Shown piece by piece: positions 8,414 through 19,470 of a stretch of DNA of 64,000 nucleotides (positions are counted from its first letter, which is position 1; each line of letters begins with the position of its first letter). The position numbers were made by a program, and so were the translations under genes. Under the pieces are notes generated by a model. It made no database searches. It saw nothing but the letters and a program-made list of their open reading frames with translations, and had not been told where the DNA came from. Origin of the DNA: CAZMBI01 sp964564675 (lineage in GTDB: Bacteria; Pseudomonadota; Alphaproteobacteria; Rickettsiales; UBA3002); NCBI GenBank assembly GCA_964564675.1, contig CAZMBI010000001.1, positions 1 through 64,000 on the forward strand. Reading direction: 5' to 3'.

Positions 8414-10069
8414 TTAAAAGCCCATACCACCCATACCGGCCATATCGCCCATGGCGTCAGCACCGCCACCGCCGGATTTATTATTACTATCCGGCTCGTC
8501 GACTACCAGCGCTTCGGTGGTGATCATCAGGCCGGCGACAGAAGCCGCATCCTGCAGGGCGGTGCGCACCACCTTGGTGGGATCGATAATGCCGGACTTG
8601 ATCATGTCGACATATTCGAGTTTCTGCGCATCGAAACCCTGATCGGTATCAGTGTTTTCGAGCAACTTACCGGCAACCACTGCACCGTCGAGACCGGCAT
8701 TTTCCACGATCTGGCGGATCGGCGCCTGCAATGCGCGGCGGATAATGTTGACACCGGCTTTTTCGTCCTCGTTCGCCGCCTTCACATTATCCAGCGCGTT
8801 GGAGCAGTACAGCAGGGTTACCCCGCCGCCGGGGACAATGCCTTCTTCCACAGCTGCGCGCGTGGCGTGCAGGGCATCGTCAACGCGGTCCTTGCGCTCT
8901 TTCACTTCGGTTTCCGTAGCACCGCCGACCCGCAGCACCGCAACACCGCCGGACAGTTTCGCCAAGCGCTCTTGCAGTTTTTCTTTGTCATAATCGGAGG
9001 TGCTTTCCTCGATCTGGGCACGGATCTGGTTGCAGCGATTTTCGATGTCGTTTTTCACACCGGCACCGTCCACAATCGTGGTCTCTTCCTTGGTGATGGT
9101 AACTTTTTTCGCCTTACCCAGCTGATCCAGCGTGACGTTTTCAAGCTTCACGCCCAGGTCTTCAGTGATCATCTCACCACCGGTGAGAATCGCGATATCC
9201 TCCAGCATCGCCTTGCGTCGGTCGCCGAAGCCTGGGGCCTTGACAGCCGCAACTTTCAGGCCGCCGCGCAGTTTATTAACCACCAGCGTGGCCAGCGCTT
9301 CGCCTTCCACGTCTTCGGCCACAATCAGCAGCGGACGCTGGGACTGAACCACCGACTCCAGCAGGGGCAGCATTTGCTGCAGGCCGGAGAGCTTTTTCTC
9401 AAACAGCAGAATGAAGGGATTTTCCAACTCTACGGTCATTTTTTCGGAATTGGTGACGAAATACGGCGACAGATAACCGCGATCAAACTGCATCCCTTCC
9501 ACGGTATCAAGTTCAAACTCAAGGCCTTTGGCTTCCTCAACGGTGATCACACCTTCTTTACCGACTTTCTCCATGGCCTCGGCAATTTTCTGGCCGATTT
9601 CATCATCACCGTTGGCAGAGATGGTGCCGACCTGAGCGATTTCATTTTGGCCTTTCACTTCGGTGGATTTGTCGCGCACCGCATTGACCACGGCTTCCAC
9701 CGCCTTATCAATGCCGCGTTTGAGGTCCATCGGGTTTAAGCCGGCGGCCACCGCTTTTGAGCCTTCGCGAATAATGGCCTGCGCCATGACGGTGGCGGTG
9801 GTAGTGCCATCACCGGCCATGTCATTGGTCTTGCTGGCGACTTCGCGCAGCATTTGCGCACCCATATTCTGGAATTTATTGGGCAGGGTAATTTCTTTGG
9901 CGACGGTCACGCCATCTTTAGTAATACGCGGCGAACCAAATGATTTCTCAATTACCACGTTACGACCTTTCGGTCCCAGCGTGACTTTAACGGCATTTGC
10001 CAGATTTTCAGCGCCCAGCAGAATCTGTTCGCGGGCGGTGGTGCCAAAACGCAGTTCTTTAGCTGCCAT
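8414..10069 (-). CDS. groL: 60-kDa chaperonin GroEL
   Basis: ATP-driven protein-folding chaperonin forming the double ring that works with GroES. At 551 residues it is full length: N-terminus AAKELRFGTTAREQILLG, ATP-binding block LGPKGRNVVIEKSFG, DGVTVAKEI, AGDGTTTATVMAQAI, and the glycine/methionine-rich tail GDMAGMGGMGF. Apical and intermediate domains show no gaps. It lies 35 bp downstream of groES in one operon and is followed by a strong terminator. Only one copy is present in the window. Confidence 0.98.
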   Translation of the reverse strand: MAAKELRFGTTAREQILLGAENLANAVKVTLGPKGRNVVIEKSFGSPRITKDGVTVAKEITLPNKFQNMGAQMLREVASKTNDMAGDGTTTATVMAQAIIREGSKAVAAGLNPMDLKRGIDKAVEAVVNAVRDKSTEVKGQNEIAQVGTISANGDDEIGQKIAEAMEKVGKEGVITVEEAKGLEFELDTVEGMQFDRGYLSPYFVTNSEKMTVELENPFILLFEKKLSGLQQMLPLLESVVQSQRPLLIVAEDVEGEALATLVVNKLRGGLKVAAVKAPGFGDRRKAMLEDIAILTGGEMITEDLGVKLENVTLDQLGKAKKVTITKEETTIVDGAGVKNDIENRCNQIRAQIEESTSDYDKEKLQERLAKLSGGVAVLRVGGATETEVKERKDRVDDALHATRAAVEEGIVPGGGVTLLYCSNALDNVKAANEDEKAGVNIIRRALQAPIRQIVENAGLDGAVVAGKLLENTDTDQGFDAQKLEYVDMIKSGIIDPTKVVRTALQDAASVAGLMITTEALVVDEPDSNNKSGGGGADAMGDMAGMGGMGF

Positions 10070-10104
10070 GGTCTTTCTCCTTTTATTCGTTGTCAGTTAG
10101 TGGG

Positions 10105-10422
10105 TTAGGCCGCTTTCTTTTTGGCGGCTTTTTTTTCGATCACGCCGAAAATGTCGGATTCTTTCATGATGATATACTCTTCACCATCAAGTTTGACCTC
10201 GGTCCCGGCCCATTTCCCGAACAGGACCACATCACCTTCCTTAACATCAGGCGGTACGATTTCGTTATCATCGCCACGAGCGCCGGAGCCAACGGCCACG
10301 ACTTCTCCCTGCATCGGCTTTTCTTTAACCGTGTCGGGAATGATGATGCCGCCTGCCGTCTTTTCGTCTTCTTCCAGACGACGGATCAGCACACGATCAT
10401 GCAACGGACGAATGTTTGTCAT
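10105..10422 (-). CDS. groES: 10-kDa co-chaperonin GroES
   Basis: Heptameric lid for the GroEL chamber. The sequence has the family start IRPLHDRVLIRRLEEDEKTAGGIIIPDT (mobile loop included), the roof-loop region and EYIIMKESDIFGVIE at the end of the fold. It carries an extra C-terminal KKAAKKKAA tail, so it is about ten residues longer than E. coli GroES (97). First gene of the groESL operon; GGAGGAAAAATT precedes the ATG. Its promoter (10520-10547) matches the RpoH type. Confidence 0.97.
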   Translation of the reverse strand: MTNIRPLHDRVLIRRLEEDEKTAGGIIIPDTVKEKPMQGEVVAVGSGARGDDNEIVPPDVKEGDVVLFGKWAGTEVKLDGEEYIIMKESDIFGVIEKKAAKKKAA

Positions 10423-10519
10423 AATTTTTCCTCCAATATGGGTTGAACAGATAGTTCAAATAGGGTGAAACATCGCAAAATTCTTAATTTTAAAACGGTT
10501 CTGCGATATTGTGCAGTGG

Positions 10520-10547
10520 ATATAGGCCCCGGAAACAGACTGTCAAG
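10520..10547 (-). promoter_or_regulatory. RpoH-type heat-shock promoter of groESL
   Basis: On the minus strand CTTGACA (10541-10547) and CCTATAT (10520-10526) leave 17 bp between CTTG and the -10 element. This matches the alphaproteobacterial sigma-32 consensus (CTTG, about 17 bp, CYTATNT). The same bases also give a fair sigma-70 -35 (TTGACA), so housekeeping expression is possible. No CIRCE inverted repeat (HrcA site) is visible between here and groES, which suggests control by RpoH alone. Confidence 0.75.
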
Positions 10548-10702
10548 AGCGATCCAGCTTTATTTTTTACCCGCAACACAGCGTGTAAAATCAACACGCC
10601 TTAGCAAATCGCCAGCACCGCTTAAAATCTCCTTTATAACATCCTCGAAATGTGAGAGATAAATAGTTAAGAAAAACATAATCCAATCAGGGAGAAAGCC
10701 GG

Positions 10703-12856
10703 GTGACGCGCTTTACCATACGAAGCAAACTGCCACTTGTAGTGCTTGGCATCGCAATATTGAACTGTATCGCGGTCAGCGCCGTCGGCATCATAATCAG
10801 CCGCCAGCATGTGATCGATTCCATTGAGAACACGTTACATGCACTGCTGATCGGCAGGCAGGAGCAGCTCTCCCTTTATCTCACCGTTCTGGAAGACGAC
10901 TTGCAGGCCATGGCGAAAAACCGGCAGGTCGTCAACGCCATCAATGAATTTCAAACCGCCTGGTATATGATGGAGGCAGGGCAAACGCAGCACCTGCAAT
11001 CCCGCTATAATGAAACCACTCCCCACGGGCCGGATGGGCCATCTGCCGCCTCTTCCGGGGACCATGGCTTTTACCACCAGGTGCATCGGAAACATCACGA
11101 TTTTTTATCCCATCTGGTGCGTTATAAATCCTATGGTGATATTTACCTGTTCGACGATGACGGACATGTGCTTTATAACGTCTATAAAAACCCGACATTC
11201 GCCACTAATATCATCTCCGGCCAGTGGCGGGAAACGCATTTAAAACATGCCTATCAGGCGGCAATGGCGGAATCGGCCGAACCTGGCGATTATTTTTTCT
11301 TTGACTTCAGGCGCTTCGCACCGCAGTCGCAACAGGCTGTGGGGTTTATGTCGGCGCCGGTTTTCCAGGGTACGCGCAAAATCGGTGCAATCGTATTTGA
11401 GATTCCCACAACGCGCATTAACCAGATTATGGGCCGTACGGAAGGGTTGGGCGAGACGGGGCAAACCTTCATTGTCGGGGCCGATTTGCTGATGCGTAGT
11501 GACTCGCGTTTTGTCAAAGACAGTACGGTACTGAAAAGCACCATCGGCACGCCACCTGTCAAGCGCGCGCTGAGCGGCGAGTCGGGCCATGATATCATCT
11601 TCAACCAGCGTGGGCAGGAAGTGTTTACGGCTTATGAACCGTTTGAGTTCCAGGGCGTGCGCTGGGCGCTGGTCGCAGAACAGGCCTACAGCGAGACCAT
11701 CGTGCCGGCCAATGAAATGCGTAACCAGGCGATTATCGTCTCGCTGGCGGTATTGGTCGTAGTGGCCATTTTGGGGCAGGTCATTTCCGTACGGCTCACC
11801 CGGCCGCTGGTGCGTATTAACACCGTGCTGTCCGAACTGGCGAATGGTAATCAGCAGCTGAATATCCCGTATACCAATCGGCAGGATGAAATCGGCGATA
11901 TTGCGCGGGCGGCCAGCGTTTTCCAGACGAATTTAAGCGAGAAATACAGGCTGGAACAAGAACAGCAGGAAAAAGCCGAGCAACTTAAAAAAGAAAAACG
12001 CAAGGCCATGGCCGAGCTGGCCGATAATTTTGAAATGCGTATTCAGAATATTGTTAATATGTTGTCTTCCGCCGCGGCCGAACTGTCGATGACCGCCGAA
12101 CAGATGGTTCATCTAATTCAGCAGGCCACCGAAAAAATCCATCACGCCACCAACAACGCCAACAGCACCAGCGGCAATGTCAGCGGAGTCGCCACCGCCA
12201 TCGAGCAGATGTCGTCTTCGGTCAATGAAATTTCGACCCAGGTGCACCGTTCCAACGACCTGGTCAGCGAATCAGTGGCCAAGGCCGGTACGGCGGACGA
12301 ATATGCGGGCGCATTGTCTAGCGCCACCCATCAGGTCCGGGAAGTGATTCAGATTATTTCCGACATTGCCGGGCAAATTAATTTGCTGGCCTTAAATGCC
12401 ACGATCGAATCGGCGCGCGCCGGCGAAGCTGGGAAGGGGTTTGCGGTAGTGGCCAACGAAGTCAAAAATCTGGCCGGACAGACCAATCAGTCGATCGAGG
12501 AAATTGAAAAAGTGATCGGGCAGATGGACCTAGCCTCCGATGATATCATCCATTCACTGCAGGATATTCGCGGTTCCATCCGGCATATTTCGGATTCGGC
12601 CAACGGTATCGCCGCCGCCGTGGAGGAGCAATCCTCTACCACCAATGAGATTTCACGCAGCATGCATTCCGCGGCCAGCGGTACCAGCGAATTGTCCGCA
12701 CATCTGCATGAAATCAACCGCATGTCCAGCGATGTCAGCGAATCCGCGCGGCAGGTGCTGATTGCCGTGCAGGAAGTCTCGCAGCAGGCGGTCGAGCTGG
12801 ATCAGCAGGTGCGGGAATTCCTGCACGAAATCCGGACCGGCGATGGGGATGCCTGA
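10703..12856 (+). CDS. Methyl-accepting chemotaxis protein with periplasmic sensor domain
   Basis: A 717-residue transmembrane chemoreceptor starting at GTG 10703 behind GGGAGAAAGCC. Order of parts: TM1 at about residues 10-32; a large periplasmic region of about 310 residues, of the size and layout of a dCache sensor; TM2 at about 342-362 (IIVSLAVLVVVAILGQV); HAMP at about 362-416; then the cytoplasmic four-helix signalling domain. The hairpin tip is conserved (ARAGEAGKGFAVVANEVKNL, about residues 570-590). No CheB/CheR-docking pentapeptide is evident at the C-terminus. Ligand unknown. No che genes are nearby, so it is an orphan receptor locus. Divergent from groESL. Confidence 0.93.
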   Translation: MTRFTIRSKLPLVVLGIAILNCIAVSAVGIIISRQHVIDSIENTLHALLIGRQEQLSLYLTVLEDDLQAMAKNRQVVNAINEFQTAWYMMEAGQTQHLQSRYNETTPHGPDGPSAASSGDHGFYHQVHRKHHDFLSHLVRYKSYGDIYLFDDDGHVLYNVYKNPTFATNIISGQWRETHLKHAYQAAMAESAEPGDYFFFDFRRFAPQSQQAVGFMSAPVFQGTRKIGAIVFEIPTTRINQIMGRTEGLGETGQTFIVGADLLMRSDSRFVKDSTVLKSTIGTPPVKRALSGESGHDIIFNQRGQEVFTAYEPFEFQGVRWALVAEQAYSETIVPANEMRNQAIIVSLAVLVVVAILGQVISVRLTRPLVRINTVLSELANGNQQLNIPYTNRQDEIGDIARAASVFQTNLSEKYRLEQEQQEKAEQLKKEKRKAMAELADNFEMRIQNIVNMLSSAAAELSMTAEQMVHLIQQATEKIHHATNNANSTSGNVSGVATAIEQMSSSVNEISTQVHRSNDLVSESVAKAGTADEYAGALSSATHQVREVIQIISDIAGQINLLALNATIESARAGEAGKGFAVVANEVKNLAGQTNQSIEEIEKVIGQMDLASDDIIHSLQDIRGSIRHISDSANGIAAAVEEQSSTTNEISRSMHSAASGTSELSAHLHEINRMSSDVSESARQVLIAVQEVSQQAVELDQQVREFLHEIRTGDGDA

Positions 12857-12921
12857 TTTCGAGCAACGGGCGACAATGGCCAGGGCGGGCTGCTGTTATC
12901 AGATAAGCGGGTGAGAAGGAC

Positions 12922-13233
12922 TCAATCCTCAGCTAAAGTCATATCACCCAAAATCTCGGGATATAAATCCCGCCATCGCGGATTCATCTCATCAATCAGT
13001 GCAATTTTCTTTTTACGCGAACCAGCTTTCAGCTGTTTCTCGCGAACAATTGCTGATTCCATCGTGCTATGCAGCTCATACCACACCAACAACTTACACT
13101 GATAGCGCTTGGTGAAACCATCAATCACGCCTTCACGGTGCTCGTAGATACGTTGGATCAGTTTGCTGGTGATTCCTGCATATAATGTGCCGCCCGCTTT
13201 ATTCGCCATGATATATACAGCAGGTTGTTTCAT
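12922..13233 (-). CDS. GIY-YIG nuclease superfamily protein (YhbQ-like)
   Basis: A 103-residue single-domain GIY-YIG protein: AVYIMANKAGGTLYAGITS contains the (G/T)LY-10ish-YAG core. It is followed by RIYEHREGVIDGFTKRYQCKLLVWYE, the catalytic Arg/Glu-bearing helix region, and a C-terminal basic stretch KQLKAGSRKKKIALIDEMNP. Small stand-alone proteins of this type (UPF0213/YhbQ group) are widespread, often in several copies per genome, and their cellular role is unclear; a structure-specific DNA nuclease is the likely activity. It is flanked by direct repeats and a palindromic repeat, consistent with recent transfer. Confidence 0.85.
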   Translation of the reverse strand: MKQPAVYIMANKAGGTLYAGITSKLIQRIYEHREGVIDGFTKRYQCKLLVWYELHSTMESAIVREKQLKAGSRKKKIALIDEMNPRWRDLYPEILGDMTLAED

Positions 13234-13275
13234 GATGAGAGCGTAATATTGAATACGCCTCTATCACAAGGTATC

Positions 13276-13390
13276 GTCATCGCGAGGCGCGCAGCGCCGT
13301 GGCGATCCATGAGAAAGAAAGGCTTGGTTCATGCGGTTGGTTTTCATGGATTGCGTCGTCGGACACGGTGTGTCCTCCTCGCAATGACGG
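13276..13390. repeat. MITE-like palindromic repeat with imperfect terminal inverted arms
   Basis: The left arm begins GTCATCGCGAGGCG and runs to GGCGATCCATGA (about 13276-13312). The right arm is its degenerate complement, from TCATGGATTGC (13344) to CCTCGCAATGACGG (13390). The core between the arms is about 30 bp. Its bases can be read as open in short frames but have no start signal. Short palindromes of this GTCATTGCGAGG type are dispersed in many bacterial genomes. Confidence 0.7.
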
Positions 13391-13420
13391 GTGAGAAGGA
13401 CGTGCGCAGCGGGCAGGAAA

Positions 13421-13804
13421 CTATTGTCCGGCGTCTTCCTGAGACTTGAGCGCCGCGATTTTATCTTCAATTTCTTTTTTGGGATCAATCGGCTGGAAAA
13501 AGCTGCCCGCATCGGCGTTATACATTTCGGCGACCTTCTCGGTCACTTCGATCGGCGGTTTTTCACCTTCACCGGAGACGATCACTTCCCCGTAGGGATC
13601 GAAATTGTATAAATCGAGATTGCCGGCGGCTTCATCGGTTTTGAACCGGTCAAACATGCTGGGCTTAACCGCACAGTAACACCAAAATGGCCCGCCGGAT
13701 TCCAGCTTGCCATAGACCAGCATGATGATCCGCGAAATATGGTCGGGATCATATTTATTATCGGGCGTGGTGCCCGGGCTGTCCGGCGTCTCGTCGTTGC
13801 TCAT
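13421..13804 (-). CDS. Conserved-looking hypothetical protein next to acnA
   Basis: A 127-residue soluble protein. Residues 1-20 are acidic and Pro/Ser-rich (SNDETPDSPGTTPDN), the centre is a compact aromatic block (IMLVYGKLESGGPFWCYCAV, DLYNFDPYGEVIVSGEG), and the C-terminus is a charged helix (KKEIEDKIAALKSQE). No signal peptide or membrane segment. It starts 26 bp after acnA on the same strand, so it is probably the second gene of that transcription unit. I do not recognise a characterised family; the coherent fold-like composition and position make it a credible gene. Confidence 0.75.
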   Translation of the reverse strand: MSNDETPDSPGTTPDNKYDPDHISRIIMLVYGKLESGGPFWCYCAVKPSMFDRFKTDEAAGNLDLYNFDPYGEVIVSGEGEKPPIEVTEKVAEMYNADAGSFFQPIDPKKEIEDKIAALKSQEDAGQ

Positions 13805-13830
13805 TCATTTTGCCTTCCGGTATACTTATG

Positions 13831-16533
<2,703 letters not shown>

Positions 16534-16690
16534 GGTGCGTCTCTCCCGTTCTTATTTGTAGCAGCGGCAATACGGATCATGTTTGCCATGCACCGTCAGC
16601 CTTTGTTTGCATCATAGGGATTCTCGGTTATAAATCAATTTTTGTTAACCGCCGAATCCGTGATGCGGCCATTTCTGTGACAAAAATATC

Positions 16691-17341
16691 ATGCCAGAAC
16701 AGGGATTAGAATGCCATAATCTGCACTATCATATCAACGGATTGTCGTTGTTTGATGGGCTGTCGGTATCGTTACAGCCAGGTGATCTGATGCTGCTGCA
16801 AGGCCTGAACGGCAGCGGAAAAACCACGTTACTCAAGCTTTTGGCCAGATTGCTGAAAGCTGAGAAGGGGACCATTCGCTGGCAGGGGAATGCAATTGAG
16901 CGGATTCCCGATTATGGGCGGCAGATGCTGTATATCGGCCATACGCCGGCGCTCAAAGGGGCGCTGACACCGCAGGAGATGATCCGATTCTGGGCGCGGC
17001 TTTACGGTAATGATGAACTGATTGAGGCGGCGCTGCATTATTTTGACCTGGGCGCCTACGCCCAGCTGCCGTGCCGCGAACTATCCGCCGGCTGGCAGCA
17101 AAAGGTAGCGCTGGCGCGACTGGTTGTCAGCCCGGCCAGATTATGGCTGCTTGATGAACCCGCCAGCCATCTCGATCGCGAGGGCAGCCGGTTGCTGCAG
17201 TCGCTGATTACAACGCGCAAGGAGCAGGGCGGGTGCATCTTGATGGCGATGCACGGCGAGGTGGAAGCCGAGGGTGTCAAAAAATTGAATTTAGATGAGT
17301 TAAATCAGGTGAATGAAGCGGGTATTTCATGTTTTGGCTGA
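16691..17341 (+). CDS. ccmA: Haem exporter ATP-binding subunit CcmA
   Basis: ATPase of the CcmABCD system that releases holo-CcmE during cytochrome c maturation. 216 residues with Walker A GLNGSGKTTLLKLLA, a CcmA-like signature LSAGWQQKVALARL, Walker B LWLLDEPASHLD and a final switch His in LMAMHGEVE. ATG 16691 is preceded only by a weak context. The end overlaps ccmB by 13 bp, indicating translational coupling. Confidence 0.93.
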   Translation: MPEQGLECHNLHYHINGLSLFDGLSVSLQPGDLMLLQGLNGSGKTTLLKLLARLLKAEKGTIRWQGNAIERIPDYGRQMLYIGHTPALKGALTPQEMIRFWARLYGNDELIEAALHYFDLGAYAQLPCRELSAGWQQKVALARLVVSPARLWLLDEPASHLDREGSRLLQSLITTRKEQGGCILMAMHGEVEAEGVKKLNLDELNQVNEAGISCFG

Positions 17342-17973
17342 TGACGCGTTTATTCATTACCGATCACCTTAAAAATCTGAATGATCTTGCTCAGATATCA
17401 ATGTTTTTTATTATTTCTACCAGCCTAATCGCGTATTTGACGGCTGATTTATCCGACAGCTCAACGATGATTCTGCTGAGCCTGTGGATTCATTTATTGC
17501 TGGCGCACAGCCTGGCATTGCCCAAACTGTTTGAACGCGAGCAACACAGCGGATTTATGGATCAACTGCGTATCGCGCCGGTCAGCATGGAAGGAGTGAT
17601 CGCCGCCAAATGGCTGAGCCACTGGATCGCACTGCTGGTGCCGCTGCTGCTGGTGACCGCCGGGCTGGGCGTCATATTGCCGATTATACCGCATCTGTGG
17701 CCGGATACATTGCTGGCGCTGGCACTGAGCTCGCTCGGCCTGCTGGCGATCGGCGGGCTGTCCTCGGCGCTGGTGCTCGGTCAGCGCCAGCGCGCGCCGC
17801 TCTTGCTGATTATCATGCTGCCGCTTTACGTACCCATTGTGATTTTTGGTCTGCTGGCGCTGGATGCCGATCCCATGCGCGCCAACAGCGCGTGGATGTG
17901 CCTGGTGGGGCTGGTGGCGCTTTTGCTGCCGATCGCCTTGCTGGCCACCGCCAGGTTGCTGCGATACAGCTAA
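17329..17973 (+). CDS. ccmB: Haem exporter permease subunit CcmB
   Basis: 214-residue inner-membrane protein with about six hydrophobic segments, for example IAYLTAD, ILLSLWIHLLLAHSLALP, LVPLLLVTAGLGVILP, LLALALSSLGLLAIGGLSSALVLG, LLLIIMLPLYVPIVIFGLLAL and CLVGLVALLLPIALLATA. The typical CcmB text LFEREQHSGFMDQLRIAPVS is present. Partner of CcmA in cytochrome c biogenesis. ccmC and ccmD, usually next, are absent; a palindromic repeat starts at the ccmB stop codon and the following 680 bp carry no gene. Confidence 0.92.
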   Translation: MFWLMTRLFITDHLKNLNDLAQISMFFIISTSLIAYLTADLSDSSTMILLSLWIHLLLAHSLALPKLFEREQHSGFMDQLRIAPVSMEGVIAAKWLSHWIALLVPLLLVTAGLGVILPIIPHLWPDTLLALALSSLGLLAIGGLSSALVLGQRQRAPLLLIIMLPLYVPIVIFGLLALDADPMRANSAWMCLVGLVALLLPIALLATARLLRYS

Positions 17974-18051
17974 AACAATTGAATATAAGCGGAATCCCGG
18001 CTCACGGCGGGCTTCATTATCGATTAACAAAGTTAATCAACAATATCTAAC
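17968..18051. repeat. Composite palindromic repeat after ccmB, copy 2
   Basis: 17989-18038 repeats 8192-8241 with one mismatch. That mismatch breaks one pair of the CCCGCC/GGCGGG stem, and the outer bases of the GATTAAC/GTTAATC palindrome have also decayed. Like the other copies it begins with AGCTAA, here the last Ser codon and stop of ccmB, but the middle CTTTATGC hairpin is missing. A truncated member of the same family. Confidence 0.75.
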
Positions 18052-18654
18052 AACGCATCTCCACCAGATATCTTACTCATCGCTATTCTACCCACCGGCA
18101 TATCCTGCCGTCAGCACCCTATTCAAATTCTTATAATATATATTATGGAAAATAATGGACAGGGAATACAGGGAGTGCATTGACGGGGTGAGAATGGGAG
18201 TGGATGGGGTGTGAATGAAGTATCGATGAGATGCAGATGGGAGGGATATGAACATGATGATGGTAAGCGCGGCGTTGAGGCTGAAGTGTGCAAAGGATGA
18301 CGATTACCGGAGGCGCAGCTATTGCCAAGGCTGAAAAAAATGGGTGGCTGTTGAACCGGCATTGCGTGCGATGTTGAATGCGATGCAAATAAGCGCAAAC
18401 CGTTTCGGCAGTTCAATGGATGCCCTGGCGTGATGCCGCTTGGATGCACAGTGAGCGTATAGCTTCGACGCGCGACGAATCGCATGATCAACAAAGCGAG
18501 AAACCGGATACAACCACTTCATTTCCCCCAATTTCCCTGATCCCGCCGTCGGATGGGCTGTGTTGTCAGGCGGTTTCGTCTGGCGGTTTCGTCAGGCGAT
18601 TTCGTCTGGCGATTGGGAGACGTAGCCAAAAAGACGCGTGAGCGCCTATTATAC
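18042..18654. other. Gene-free interval between ccmB and the PhnP-like gene
   Basis: About 610 bp with no reading frame I believe. The longest open frames have biased composition, no Shine-Dalgarno and no family resemblance. The first part, 18150-18300, is strikingly purine-rich on the plus strand (runs such as GGGGTGAGAATGGGAGTGG). The end contains a 13-bp tandem repeat (18567-18617). It may be degraded sequence left after loss of ccmC or after a rearrangement. Confidence 0.5.
18567..18617. repeat. 13-bp tandem repeat, nearly four units
   Basis: Units CAGGCGGTTTCGT, CTGGCGGTTTCGT and CAGGCGATTTCGT, followed by a partial CTGGCGATTGGG. It lies about 40 bp beyond the 3' end of the minus-strand PhnP-like gene and is probably a replication-slippage array. 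Confidence 0.8.
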
Positions 18655-19440
18655 TCATGCAATCGTGATGCGCATACCGTCATAAGCCGGCTCGACATGG
18701 GGCGGCAATTGCCGTTTCAGCGCTTCATATTCCATCCGGTGGCTCATATGGGTGAGAATGGCGCGTTTAGGTTTTACCCGCTCAATCCAGCCCAGTGTCA
18801 TGTCCAGATGCGCATGCGTTGGCGCCGGGTCATAGCCCAGACAATCAACAACCCAAACATCTATATTTTCAAGGGTTTGCAGCGATTCTTCCGGTAAGTT
18901 GTTCACATCCGTGGAATAGGCAAAATTATCTATCTTCAGGCCAATGGTCTGGATTTTGCCATGAATCTGCTGAAACGGCACCACGGTCAGTTCATCCGTT
19001 ACATGAACCGGCTGCGCGGGGTCGGCGTGAATGACATGCGGGATGAGCGCCGCACGATACCAAGCCGCCTGCGGTGGGTTGCGAAACACATAATCAAACC
19101 GTTGCTGCAATTCATTCATCGTGGACTCATCCGCGTAGACTGGAAGCGCCTTGCCGACATGGTAATTGAACGACCGTATATCATCCAGCCCATGGCAATG
19201 ATCGGCGTGCGCATGCGTGACCAGCAACGCATCGATGGTGCTAAACCCCGCCCGCAACGTTTGCTGCCGCAGATCCGGCGAAGCATCTACCAGCAGGCGC
19301 GACGCGCCCTTCTCCACCGCAATCGATGCCCGCAACCGCTTGTTTTTGGGGTTTTCCGACGCACACACCGCGCAGTTACAGCCGACCATGGGCACCCCGG
19401 CCGACGCGCCGCAGCCCAGTATGGTTACGGTGACGCTCAT
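18655..19440 (-). CDS. PhnP-like metallo-beta-lactamase fold hydrolase
   Basis: 261 residues. The metal site is THAHADHCHGLDD, with further metal ligands around YSTDVNNLPEES and LTHMSH. The N-terminal GCGASAGVPMVGCNCAVC carries the extra Cys cluster that holds a structural zinc in PhnP-type phosphodiesterases. In alphaproteobacteria this MBL protein is normally paired with tatD, as here (30 bp downstream of it). A phosphodiesterase acting on cyclic nucleotides is a reasonable guess from the family; the substrate is not shown by the sequence. Confidence 0.88.
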   Translation of the reverse strand: MSVTVTILGCGASAGVPMVGCNCAVCASENPKNKRLRASIAVEKGASRLLVDASPDLRQQTLRAGFSTIDALLVTHAHADHCHGLDDIRSFNYHVGKALPVYADESTMNELQQRFDYVFRNPPQAAWYRAALIPHVIHADPAQPVHVTDELTVVPFQQIHGKIQTIGLKIDNFAYSTDVNNLPEESLQTLENIDVWVVDCLGYDPAPTHAHLDMTLGWIERVKPKRAILTHMSHRMEYEALKRQLPPHVEPAYDGMRITIA

Positions 19441-19470
19441 AAACGCCCCTTCCCTCGCCGAACCGATCTA

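Larger units (their letters stand above)
12908..13401. mobile_element. GIY-YIG gene plus palindromic repeat bounded by 14-bp direct repeats
   Basis: The identical 14-mer CGGGTGAGAAGGAC occurs at 12908-12921, ending one base before the minus-strand stop codon of the GIY-YIG gene, and at 13388-13401, overlapping the end of the palindromic repeat 13276-13390. Between them lie only the nuclease gene and the repeat. The direct repeats could be a target-site duplication or a duplicated piece of the element. No transposase is present, so mobility would have to be provided in trans or by the nuclease. Confidence 0.45.

Noticed and set aside
8318..9739. Long open frame on the plus strand across groL (473 codons)
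   Set aside because: It is the antisense shadow of groL, whose protein sequence is unmistakable and intact on the minus strand.
10423..10702. CIRCE element (HrcA operator) before groES
   Set aside because: No TTAGCACTC-N9-GAGTGCTAA-like repeat is present; the RpoH-type promoter explains regulation.
13264..13512. Minus-strand frame across the MITE-like repeat
   Set aside because: It reads through the palindromic repeat in the way such repeats usually do by chance and has no start signal.
18123..18494. Minus-strand frame of 123 codons in the ccmB/PhnP-like gap
   Set aside because: Ser/Pro/His-rich composition from purine-rich DNA, no Shine-Dalgarno and no recognisable domain.
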